DNA of 45,800 nt from Verrucomicrobiales bacterium (GTDB lineage: Bacteria; Verrucomicrobiota; Verrucomicrobiia; Limisphaerales; JAQGOV01), in contig JAQGOV010000052.1 in the NCBI GenBank assembly GCA_028293425.1, positions 1 through 45,800 on the forward strand, given 5' to 3'. This document shows positions 25,752 through 32,941 of the stretch, piece by piece; the first letter of the stretch is position 1; each line of letters opens with the position of its first letter. The notes under the pieces were generated by a model, which saw only the letters and a list, made by a program, of their open reading frames with translations, had not been told where the DNA came from and did not search any database. The translations under genes were made by a program, and so were the position numbers.

Positions 25752-27872
25752 TTAGCGCCAAGCTGTCATCTCCTCACGCCGTTTAACAGCGGTCCAAAAG
25801 ACAACCATCACGATCCCGAACCCGACCAGGCCGGCAGCTATGAAAGGGTTCGCGGGAAGAGCCTTTGGGGCGGTCAGTGGATTTCCGTGGGGTGTCCATA
25901 CCAACGTCAGGCCGATGTTATCCAGCATCTCGGAACGAGCGCGGATGTGGCGTGGGATTCGTTCGGGCGGAACTGAATCGGCCAGGCTGCGGTAGTCGTA
26001 CTCAATGCGCACATTCCTTTCCGAGTTCACACGCTCGATTCGTAATTCCTCAGCGGGACCGCGGATCAACTGGCTTTTATCCTGCAAGGTGACGCACTCC
26101 GGAAGGTCCACGGTAATAATATGGAGATGACGGCGCGGGTGAGCCATCGCGAGGGGGCTCTGGCTATTGGGCGAGCCCGGCTGGGGTAGCAAGGCTGCGA
26201 GGGCAGCAGGATAGATATCACACTGCTTGCGCCATCCGTCCTTGTCCTTCCAGAAACCGCGGAGCAGATAGCTTTCGACGATCTGAATTCGGTTTTCCTT
26301 ATCCGAATCCTGAATCTCCAGGGGTTTGGAATTTGTGACATCGGCGAATTCCCGAGTGTACGAATCCAGCAGCGATCTCTCCACTTCGGCACGACCAGCA
26401 TGAGCCAGCATGGAACGAAAACTCTCGGCGTCCTCGCCTTCCAGGGTTGAAACGACCCGGAGTTCAGAAAGCAAGTTGGTGGCTTTGATCGAGTAAGACT
26501 CACGAACAATCGTCCTGGGCGACGCGTTGCTGTGGATGGCAACCGCGCACAAATTGGTTGCATCAGCTTGCGCTACCAGGGCTCGGCCATAAGCGGGAAG
26601 CGAACGTTGCGTCAAGGAGCCGCGCTGGTAAGAAAGGGTGGGATCCAGCCAAAAGAACTCCCCTGCCCTGTCGAGTCGAACGATGACATGATTGAAAGCC
26701 AACGGTGAAGGCTGCCATTGCTCAATCGCTTGGGCCGATGTCGCATTTACGAGCGCGGGCGAGGCCTGGAACCCAAGCCGATTCAGGATGGAGCAGAGGA
26801 GCAGCGCTTTATCTTTGCAATCTCCGAACCGCCGCTCAAAGACCATCGATGGATCCGTCGGCTCGTGCGTTTGTTTGCCGACTTCAATTCCCAGGTACCT
26901 GATTTCGTCCTGCACGAACTGCAGAGCGACCAGCAATGCCGCGTCGGGCGAGGACGTGTCGCTTTTCCATTCCGCGATCTGATGCTCGAGCGCTGGTGAA
27001 ACCTGGGTAACAGGCTTGAAAATGCGAGCTGCCCATTGAGCCGTTTCCTGCCAGCTACCAAACTCGCTTAACTGCACGCGGGGATACGGATCGTACCAGC
27101 CAGGAGCATTAAATTCGGGCATCAGCGCGGGCAAATCATTTGCCTCCCAAACATATTCCCTGGTGTGGCCGAGCTCACGAATTGCCGGTTGCAATTTCGT
27201 ATTTTGATTCCGAATAAATAACTTTCGCCCTTCGGGCCAAAGCAGGCGAAATCGGAAATGCTGAAGGGTGCCAGGAAACTGCAAGGCGAACGAATCGAAG
27301 AATTTGCCATCAAAAATGGGGTTGGCTCCAGTCACCGTATAAGAACACTCAATTTCGTCTCCCTGCCGAACATCATTTAACAACGCGACCACTGAAAGCT
27401 GGCCGTTATACACGTGGCGTTCCAGTTCCCGTTCCCGCTGTAAGACCTGGAGGTTGTCTGCGTCCAGCCTATTCAAGAGCTGTTCTCCACGCCGGATTTG
27501 AATGCGGTGCAAGGTCAATGTGGAACAGGCTGGGTCGAACATGGCGCTCACCTGCGAGCCATTTTGGATTCCGGTGCTGTTCAGGATTCTTCGAACCACT
27601 CGCACAAAAGTTTGGTGGGTCTCCACGTTTACCTGTTTGTCGAAGAGGACGTGAACTTCACCAACGTCACGAGGAACTGCATTACTGTGAGGCCCCGCAG
27701 GCACGTGGCTCACCCAGGCAGGCTCCTCGCCGATGCTCACATTGTTGTGGCCCTTGATGTCCGCCAGCATGCTTCCCACAGATAGGAAAAGCGAAAGCAC
27801 GATTCCAAGCAACACCACCGGCTGGGCGGTGGTACTCGCATAGCCAGTAGACAGGCCTGGGCATGTTCTCAT
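25752..27872 (-). CDS. Exported DUF3857/transglutaminase-like protein
   Basis: The product is 706 residues. It has a signal peptide or N-terminal anchor (VVLLGIVLSLFLSVGSMLA), a DUF3857 domain (about 70-230, with RRILNSTGIQNGS and RQGDEIECSYTV), a transglutaminase-like domain (about 290-400) and a C-terminal membrane helix (PFIAAGLVGFGIVMVVFW). The catalytic triad is visible: Cys in RFGDCKDKALLLC, His in FNHVIVRLD and Asp in FWLDPT. Bacterial members cleave or modify proteins at the envelope; the substrate is unknown. The M48 peptidase gene follows 12 bases downstream, so a joint proteolytic role is plausible. The ATG at 27872 is the only good start. Confidence 0.85.
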   Translation of the reverse strand: MRTCPGLSTGYASTTAQPVVLLGIVLSLFLSVGSMLADIKGHNNVSIGEEPAWVSHVPAGPHSNAVPRDVGEVHVLFDKQVNVETHQTFVRVVRRILNSTGIQNGSQVSAMFDPACSTLTLHRIQIRRGEQLLNRLDADNLQVLQRERELERHVYNGQLSVVALLNDVRQGDEIECSYTVTGANPIFDGKFFDSFALQFPGTLQHFRFRLLWPEGRKLFIRNQNTKLQPAIRELGHTREYVWEANDLPALMPEFNAPGWYDPYPRVQLSEFGSWQETAQWAARIFKPVTQVSPALEHQIAEWKSDTSSPDAALLVALQFVQDEIRYLGIEVGKQTHEPTDPSMVFERRFGDCKDKALLLCSILNRLGFQASPALVNATSAQAIEQWQPSPLAFNHVIVRLDRAGEFFWLDPTLSYQRGSLTQRSLPAYGRALVAQADATNLCAVAIHSNASPRTIVRESYSIKATNLLSELRVVSTLEGEDAESFRSMLAHAGRAEVERSLLDSYTREFADVTNSKPLEIQDSDKENRIQIVESYLLRGFWKDKDGWRKQCDIYPAALAALLPQPGSPNSQSPLAMAHPRRHLHIITVDLPECVTLQDKSQLIRGPAEELRIERVNSERNVRIEYDYRSLADSVPPERIPRHIRARSEMLDNIGLTLVWTPHGNPLTAPKALPANPFIAAGLVGFGIVMVVFWTAVKRREEMTAWR

Positions 27873-28084
27873 CCGTGCCTTTGTTATCGGCGAATGGCGG
27901 ACTGGGCTGAAACAACTTAGGCAGAATGGGGAGATGGAACGAAAGGGATTATGAAAACGGAGGAGATTGGGTGTTTCCCTCCTCTTTGGGCAGGGAAAGT
28001 CCCCTTTGTGAGAGGAAAGGAAGCGCTGAATGTTGCTCCACAGTTAGGTTCATCAAACTGACATTTGTAAACACAGAAAAGGCT

Positions 28085-28504
28085 ATGAAAAAATATTTTA
28101 TCGCACTATGCGCTGCCGCAGCATTGGTTGGCTGCTCACACCAAGGCGGTACTTACAATGGTTCCGACAAGGACCATGGAACAAGCAGTTCCGGAACTTC
28201 GAGCTCTGGCAGCTCGAGCACGGACACGAAGGGCGGGACCAGTTCCTCCTCTACCTATGACAAATCGGGCAATGCTTCCAGCTCCGGCAGCATTTCGAGC
28301 ACAAACAGTGTAAGCTCCCCAAGCACAACGCCTTCAACAGGGAACACACCTAGCAGCGGGAGTACCGGCTCTGGGAACAAGAGCACCAGCGGCTCCAGCG
28401 GGTCTGGGACCACAGGCAATACACCTTCGAGCACCACTCCGTCTTCCGGAACGGGCTCCACGGGAAATAGCACTCCCAGCGGCAATACCCCTTCGTCCAA
28501 GTAA
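28085..28504 (+). CDS. Small Ser/Gly/Thr-rich lipoprotein
   Basis: The product is 139 residues. A lipoprotein signal (MKKYFIALCAAAALVGC, with Cys17 as the likely lipidated residue) is followed by about 120 residues made almost only of Ser, Gly, Thr, Asn and Pro, with loose repeats of GNTPSSG/GSTGSG type. Such a tail is probably unstructured and may act as a linker or surface filament. It has no catalytic motif. The ATG at 28085 is chosen because the lipobox follows it; the frame is open upstream to 27926, but this longer version lacks a signal peptide. A hairpin follows at 28521-28539. Similar low-complexity lipoproteins are common in the phylum and rarely have known function. Confidence 0.75.
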   Translation: MKKYFIALCAAAALVGCSHQGGTYNGSDKDHGTSSSGTSSSGSSSTDTKGGTSSSSTYDKSGNASSSGSISSTNSVSSPSTTPSTGNTPSSGSTGSGNKSTSGSSGSGTTGNTPSSTTPSSGTGSTGNSTPSGNTPSSK

Positions 28505-28520
28505 GGGGGTACGTAAGAGA

Positions 28521-28539
28521 GCCCGGCTGTGAGCCGGGC
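28521..28539 (+). terminator. GC-rich hairpin after the lipoprotein gene
   Basis: GCCCGGCT-GTG-AGCCGGGC forms an 8-bp stem 16 bases after the lipoprotein stop. The following T content is weak (AGTTGATTT), so termination may need help from the next hairpin. Confidence 0.6.
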
Positions 28540-28553
28540 AGTTGATTTCGCTG

Positions 28554-28599
28554 AACAAATAGTCTCAGGGAACAGTTCGAAGGGCAGAGACTATTTGTT
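28554..28599. terminator. Shared 13-bp inverted repeat between convergent genes
   Basis: AACAAATAGTCTC (28554-28566) and GAGACTATTTGTT (28587-28599) are perfectly complementary around a 20-base loop. The stop codon of the M23 gene (28591-28593, TAG) lies inside the right arm. It serves both strands as a probable bidirectional terminator. Confidence 0.65.
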
Positions 28600-29556
28600 T
28601 GGCACTACAGAGGTGGGAGAGCCCTGCGCGGGCTTTTCCGCCCGTTTTGCATTGACGCCAGGCACCATGGTGGCAATCACTGGCGAGGGCAGTTCAGTAT
28701 TCCGATAGATAGCTTTGTAAGTCTTGCCTTCGGCCAAAATCATACCTGAGCCGTTCCCAGTTTGAAACTTCACAGGGATGCTCACTCGCTCTTTGCCGTC
28801 GCGGGTTTTAAAGACGGAGAAGTGCAGGTGCGGGCCGCTGGAAAAACCGGTGCTGCCAGAGTGAGCGATCAGGTCGCCGGCACGGACGTAATCACCGACT
28901 TTAACGCGGGCTCCGCCTTTGGCGAGATGGGCGTAATTAGCGATGGTGCCGTCGGAGTGCTTGATCAGCACGTAATTGGCGCAGTTGACGTATTTGCGAT
29001 CACCGCCGCCCTGGTTGGAATCATCCTTGATTTTAACGACGCGGCCTTCGCGAGCAGCGTGGACCCCGGTGCCGGCCGACATTTTAAAATCAATGGCGTA
29101 CTGGTCTGCCCCGGTGTGACTGTAAGTGCCATTGAAACCCTGGGTGACGCGAAAAGCCGCGCCCGCTTCGAAGGGCAAAGTGTAAACGTAAGCGTCATCG
29201 TGCATGGCCTTGGTGCTGCCGATGGTGTAATGGCTGGTAAAACTGAAGCTCCAGTGGGCCCCAGCATCGATCGGGCTCAGAGCAAAGGCTTCCGTGGTTG
29301 CATTGGCCGGAAACGTGGCAGTGTATGGAAGAGGCAGGCTCCCTTTCAGGTTCTCCAATTCCATTTCGAAGGTCACAGTCACTTCTGTTTGTTCCAGGTT
29401 ATGGACAAAAAAGCGTGTCGCATCCCCTTCCTTTTTTGTCACGATTTTGACAGATTTATTGGTTGTCTCCTGAGCAGACACTTCAGGGGCGCAGCCCGTC
29501 AAACAGGTGACAGCCAAAACCAGGAGGCACCACACACGGATTTGAGTTTCTCTCAT
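28591..29556 (-). CDS. Lipoprotein-like M23 (LytM) metallopeptidase
   Basis: The product is about 321 residues. The lead VWCLLVLAVTCLTGC carries a lipobox with Cys at the end, so it is probably a lipoprotein. The middle has a beta-rich domain (about 40-130), and the M23 domain (about 140-270) shows HTGADQYAIDF, where H and D bind zinc, and GPHLHFSVF, the H-x-H motif. M23 enzymes cut peptide cross-links in peptidoglycan. Both groups of zinc ligands are present, so it is probably active. An in-frame ATG at 29586 overlaps the previous stop by 8 bases; the ATG at 29556 is preferred because the lipoprotein signal then starts at residue 1. It lies 22 bases after the GH43-like gene and may be co-transcribed. 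Confidence 0.8.
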   Translation of the reverse strand: MRETQIRVWCLLVLAVTCLTGCAPEVSAQETTNKSVKIVTKKEGDATRFFVHNLEQTEVTVTFEMELENLKGSLPLPYTATFPANATTEAFALSPIDAGAHWSFSFTSHYTIGSTKAMHDDAYVYTLPFEAGAAFRVTQGFNGTYSHTGADQYAIDFKMSAGTGVHAAREGRVVKIKDDSNQGGGDRKYVNCANYVLIKHSDGTIANYAHLAKGGARVKVGDYVRAGDLIAHSGSTGFSSGPHLHFSVFKTRDGKERVSIPVKFQTGNGSGMILAEGKTYKAIYRNTELPSPVIATMVPGVNAKRAEKPAQGSPTSVVPNK

Positions 29557-29578
29557 GAAAATACGGTGAAAAAAGGGA

Positions 29579-30541
29579 TTAAGCATTGTTCGTGATTGTT
29601 TCGCGAACGGCGGCAGGCATAACCATGCCGTCGATAAAGGAAGGGATTCCGGTCATCGGTTGATTGAACATGGGAAACGGCTGGTGAGGAACGCCACGGG
29701 GGACAGGCTCGCCGAAATCCGGGAAACCATCCCTGGTCCAATGAAAGCGCTTGGCGTGAACGTCACGATCTTCCCATCCATGTTCCTTGCGGGACTTGGA
29801 ATGATAAACGATCCAATCCTCCGTCCGGCACGGCGACTGAACAAAGGAGCAGTGGCCAATGCCCCAAACGTGCTCGGTATTTTGAAAGACCGGGCCGCGC
29901 TTGCTCCAGGATTTAGGATTCAGAAAATCACCATCGTGAATGGCAAGCATTCCGAGGCAATAATCCGGGGTCCAGCTTCCGCTTGCGGAATAGATAATGA
30001 ACACCGAGCCATCACGCGAAAGGACCTGGGGACCTTCGCAGATAGGCATGGCGACTCGTTCCCAGGGCTGATCGGGAACCGCGAGCAATACGCGAGGCCC
30101 GGCGAGTTCCAACGGGTTCTTCATCGGGGCGATGTAAAGATTCTGCTGGCCGTTCCTGCGGCCAGGCCAGCCAGACCAGATAAAATAAAGCGCGTCGTCT
30201 TCCGTGGTGAGAATCGTGCCATCGATGGCCCAGCCGCTGGTGCTGAGCGGACCGTGGCAATGGTAAGGTCCCAGCGGGTTGTTTCCCTCGGATTCGAGCA
30301 CCCACATGCGGTGGTTCTCGTTGCGGCCATTGTCAGCGGCAAAATAGATGTACCACTTGCCGTTAATAAAGTGAAGCTCGGGAGCCCAAACGGCGTGGCT
30401 GCAGGGGCCCGTGGCCGGAGCCGTCCAAATGCAAACGCCGGGGTCGGCAGCAATTCCATGGATCGTCCGGGCCTGGCGCAGCACAATGCCTCGATGGTGC
30501 TTGCTTTCGCAGTAGAGATAACGTCCCTCGTGGAAGAGCAT
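29579..30541 (-). CDS. GH43-like glycoside hydrolase, N-terminus truncated by the ATG start
   Basis: The product is 320 residues from the first ATG. Five-bladed propeller features of GH43 appear: WAIDGTI with the pKa-modulating Asp, and CEGPQV with the acid Glu. The catalytic base Asp of this family sits near the N-terminus in a D-P-W motif. Here, the frame continues upstream of the ATG and reads NPILPPHSADPW (30542-30577), which contains exactly that motif. No ATG, GTG or TTG precedes it before a TGA at 30584-30586. An ATA at 30578-30580 has GAAAGG seven bases upstream. Either ATA serves as start, or an ATG-to-ATA change has damaged the gene. GH43 enzymes cut arabinan, xylan and similar plant glycans. 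No signal peptide is visible. Confidence 0.75.
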   Translation of the reverse strand: MLFHEGRYLYCESKHHRGIVLRQARTIHGIAADPGVCIWTAPATGPCSHAVWAPELHFINGKWYIYFAADNGRNENHRMWVLESEGNNPLGPYHCHGPLSTSGWAIDGTILTTEDDALYFIWSGWPGRRNGQQNLYIAPMKNPLELAGPRVLLAVPDQPWERVAMPICEGPQVLSRDGSVFIIYSASGSWTPDYCLGMLAIHDGDFLNPKSWSKRGPVFQNTEHVWGIGHCSFVQSPCRTEDWIVYHSKSRKEHGWEDRDVHAKRFHWTRDGFPDFGEPVPRGVPHQPFPMFNQPMTGIPSFIDGMVMPAAVRETITNNA

Positions 30542-30577
30542 CCACGGATCCGCTGAATGAGGTGGCAGAATTGGGTT

Positions 30578-30593
30578 TATATTTCAGCCTTTC
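30578..30593 (-). promoter_or_regulatory. Ribosome binding site and probable non-ATG start (ATA) of the GH43-like gene
   Basis: On the minus strand, GAAAGG (30588-30593) is followed after seven bases by ATA (30578-30580), in frame with NPILPPHSADPW and the rest of the hydrolase. Spacing is ideal for a start at this codon. It marks the natural start position even if the codon is now poor. Confidence 0.5.
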
Positions 30594-30969
30594 ACTATTG
30601 TGCCATTTTGTTATCGGCCAAAAACCTGTGTCATTTTGGAGCGACCCGCGCTCGACGATCTTCGGCTGTCAATAGAGTAAAAGACCCCACCCCTTTCATC
30701 ATTAAAAATCTATGTAGTAATGGGCTGATTTTGATGTCGTCATTTGGACTACAAAGTGAAGGACCTTTTCGCACGCTGAGGAATGGAGCCTGGCGGCAGA
30801 CGTGCCGTGAAGCAAGAGGCGGAAGGAGCCTTGGAAAAGGCTTTAATGAAGGGTCAAGGGGGACATGGCCCTTGCTTTGAGGTGGGGGCCATGAATCGGG
30901 TAAACAGTCTTTAAACGTGCTTTTACGATTGGGCCAGAAGGCCCCACCGTTACAACCGGAGCAATTACG
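30581..30969. other. Intergenic stretch upstream of the GH43-like gene
   Basis: No gene with support is seen. It contains a short hairpin, GGGCC-AGAA-GGCCC, at 30931-30944, and another, CAAGGG-N8-CCCTTG, in the same area; either could end the transcript of the gene at 30970-31506. Confidence 0.4.
30931..30944 (-). terminator. Short hairpin after the small secreted protein gene
   Basis: GGGCC-AGAA-GGCCC, 25 bases past the stop of the gene at 30970. The stem is only 5 bp and the T-run is weak, so this is a tentative terminator. Confidence 0.3.
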
Positions 30970-31506
30970 TTATTTCATGGCTGTTTCAGCCATTTTTCGG
31001 AAAGCATCTTTGGAGGATTTTACCAGTTCGGCAGGACCAGTCATTTTGATGAAGACACTTCCCTGTTCGCTTTCCAGGATGGCACCCTGGAGCATTTGAT
31101 TGGGCATGGGGGTGCGCGGGCCGCCGGGCATGCCGCTTTGGAAGGTTCCCTCGGTTTGGACGTAAGTGATTTTGGTGCCGTTGGCCGTGGTTTCCTCGGT
31201 CTTGGAATTTTTACCGTCTGGAAACTGTCCAAGCCAGCGGTCGACGTTGGCCTTCGTCCCGCCGCCGCTTCCCGGGCCGAAGTAGAAGAAAATGACGTCC
31301 GCGCTCCCCATTTTCTTTGTGTCGGAGACCTTCAATTGCGCTTTCCGCATGGCAGAGGTCGCCTCGACCCATTCCCAGGAAGCAGGCCGGGTAAACGAAA
31401 AATCGCCGACCTTGAAGGTTGCCGGAGCTCCATCCGCGGCGCGAGCGGAACCGAACGAACAAAGCAGGAGCAGACCAAAAGCCGACAAAAGTGACAATTT
31501 TCGCAT
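30970..31506 (-). CDS. Small secreted protein of unknown family
   Basis: The product is 178 residues with a signal peptide (MRKLSLLSAFGLLLLCSFGSARA). The mature part is an alpha/beta domain with features VGDFSFTRPASWEWVEAT, ADVIFFYFGPGSGG and SVFIKMTGPAELV near the end. The pattern resembles PsbP-like or lipid-binding folds often seen in verrucomicrobial and planctomycetal exported proteins, but no firm family is assigned. No catalytic residues stand out. It is alone on its strand, with a long upstream gap, and is likely to be periplasmic. Confidence 0.7.
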   Translation of the reverse strand: MRKLSLLSAFGLLLLCSFGSARAADGAPATFKVGDFSFTRPASWEWVEATSAMRKAQLKVSDTKKMGSADVIFFYFGPGSGGGTKANVDRWLGQFPDGKNSKTEETTANGTKITYVQTEGTFQSGMPGGPRTPMPNQMLQGAILESEQGSVFIKMTGPAELVKSSKDAFRKMAETAMK

Positions 31507-31663
31507 GTGCTTGTGTTAAGCCAACGCGGTTTCAATGTCAATTGCTTGCGGAGCTCGCAGTAAAGAACGGCGATTTACGCATTGTCCCGACGTGACGTTG
31601 TGATGGAAGAATCGCTATGCTGCACCCGTCACGCAAGGAGATGGAAGAAACGGTGTTCAAAAC

Positions 31664-31715
31664 GGGAAAAAATGTCTCCGGCAGCACCGCTGGACTAAAA
31701 ATCCAGCTCTGCCGG
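31664..31715 (-). ncRNA. Possible end of a small RNA: nested hairpin followed by a T-run
   Basis: CCGGCAG (31678-31684) pairs with CTGCCGG (31709-31715), and inside it CTGGA (31690-31694) pairs with TCCAG (31702-31706) around a 7-base loop. On the minus strand a six-T run follows shortly after. It looks like a terminator, but no gene ends just before it, so an independent small RNA is possible. The 5-7-5 inner arm resembles a tRNA anticodon arm, but no T-arm or acceptor stem is present. Confidence 0.3.
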
Positions 31716-31859
31716 GGACCTACATACGCCACAAGCCAAAAAAAGTCTTTGGTGTTCCATTTAGCGTCGGCGGTTGCGCTGAGCGGCCTTTATCCCGTGT
31801 GAGTGATAGAGGCATCGGCTAATATCTGGCGATATTCACCCGCTGGCGCGTTCGCTCCC

Positions 31860-31900
31860 AAAAGGAAAACCCTGTTGCTGCCGACATGGCTGCAACAGGG
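31860..31900 (-). terminator. Terminator of the NarL/LuxR response regulator gene
   Basis: CCCTGTTGC (31870-31878) pairs with GCAACAGGG (31892-31900), with a further GCC/GGC pair inside, and the minus strand continues with TTTTCCTTTT. It lies 37 bases past the stop codon. Confidence 0.8.
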
Positions 31901-31936
31901 ATGTTTAAAATCGACGCTGACGGAGAGCAGCGAACC

Positions 31937-32737
31937 CTACATGGTCTCTTGAACGGGAACGACCACGCCCTTGGCAATTGCATGCCGAGTGAGACCTGCC
32001 ACGTCATGAATGTTGAGCTTGTTCATGACTTGCTGGCGATGCTTCTCCACGGTCTTGATGCTGATGCCGAGTTCGGCAGCGATCTGCTTGTTGGCATAGC
32101 CCTCGGCAATGAGTTGGAGCACTTCGGATTCACGAGTGGTGAGGCTGTTGCCTTTTTTGCGAACGACGCCGCCATTGGCAAATGTTTCACGCATCTGATC
32201 GAGCAGGCGCTTGGAAATGCTGGGGCTGAAGTAGGCATTGCCTTTCTTCGCTTCGCGGATGGCCTTGAGCAGGTCGGTGGCGGCGGTTTGCTTGACTAGA
32301 TAGCCGATAGCGCCTTCTTCGACCAATTGCTGCACACGTTCATCATCGCTGTAAGAGGAGAGAATCAGGACCTTGGTGTTCGGCTCATCTTTCAGGATTT
32401 GGCGGGTGGCTTCCAAACCGTTCAGGTTAGGCATTGCAAGATCGAGCACGACGACATCTGGTTTCAGTTCCTTGGTTTTCTGGACTGCTTGACGGCCATT
32501 TTCCACTTCGCCGATGACTTGGATATCATCCGCGGACTCGAGCAAAAGCCGCAGACCCTCGCGAACCACATTGTGGTCATCCGCGAGGAGAACGGAAATG
32601 GTGGCTTGCTTGGCAGGGGGAGGAGCAGGGTTGTTTTGGGGAGTAGCACGGTTCGTGGGCGCCGGGGTGGCCTGGGCCGCTGCGGCCCGCTGCGCCCTCA
32701 CGTCGTTGTAGGTTAGTTCTTTTTGCATAGGTGACAT
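31937..32737 (-). CDS. NarL/FixJ-family response regulator
   Basis: The product is 266 residues: a roughly 45-residue Ala/Pro-rich lead, a receiver domain (about 47-165) with ADDHN acidic pair, phospho-acceptor Asp in VVVLDLAMPNL and Lys in YLVKQTAA, and a LuxR-type helix-turn-helix (about 200-260; LTTRESEVLQLIAEGYANKQ). Phosphorylation by an unidentified sensor kinase would drive DNA binding. No kinase gene adjoins it, so it is an orphan. The long disordered lead is unusual for the family. Two in-frame ATGs (32737 and 32728) are possible; a weak promoter lies 30-58 bases upstream. Confidence 0.9.
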   Translation of the reverse strand: MSPMQKELTYNDVRAQRAAAAQATPAPTNRATPQNNPAPPPAKQATISVLLADDHNVVREGLRLLLESADDIQVIGEVENGRQAVQKTKELKPDVVVLDLAMPNLNGLEATRQILKDEPNTKVLILSSYSDDERVQQLVEEGAIGYLVKQTAATDLLKAIREAKKGNAYFSPSISKRLLDQMRETFANGGVVRKKGNSLTTRESEVLQLIAEGYANKQIAAELGISIKTVEKHRQQVMNKLNIHDVAGLTRHAIAKGVVVPVQETM

Positions 32738-32767
32738 TCGGTTTATGACCCACGGTCAATACAATCT

Positions 32768-32795
32768 ATTTTATTGAGAATTGCCTGCCATTGAA
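32768..32795 (-). promoter_or_regulatory. Candidate sigma-70-type promoter for the response regulator gene
   Basis: On the minus strand, TTCAAT (32790-32795) and TAAAAT (32768-32773) are 16 bases apart, close to the -35 and -10 consensus in sequence and spacing. They lie upstream of the start at 32737. This is a pattern match only. Confidence 0.3.
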
Positions 32796-32941
32796 TGGGG
32801 TCGATGCCCCGTATTAATGTAGAACTCTCCCCTTATAAGCGATTTAGGAGAGATCGTAAAACCGGACAATGACATGCAAATTCTTACCTTTCGAGGAGGA
32901 AATGACATCTTTTTGCAGATTTAACCTCCCAAGCCGGAGCT

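Larger units (their letters stand above)
31507..31936. other. Long intergenic stretch with three hairpins, possible small RNA
   Basis: No coding frame has support. It holds a nested hairpin at 31678-31715, a short one at 31821-31836 (AATATC-TGGC-GATATT) and a strong terminator at 31870-31900. The gap after that terminator is long enough for a minus-strand small RNA ending near 31665. Confidence 0.4.

Noticed and set aside
29660-30556. 298-codon plus-strand frame opposite the GH43-like gene
   Set aside because: The minus strand carries clear GH43 motifs; the plus frame is its shadow.
31690-31706. tRNA anticodon-like arm (5-bp stem, 7-base loop)
   Set aside because: The loop would read AAA as anticodon, and no acceptor stem, D-arm or T-arm is found nearby.
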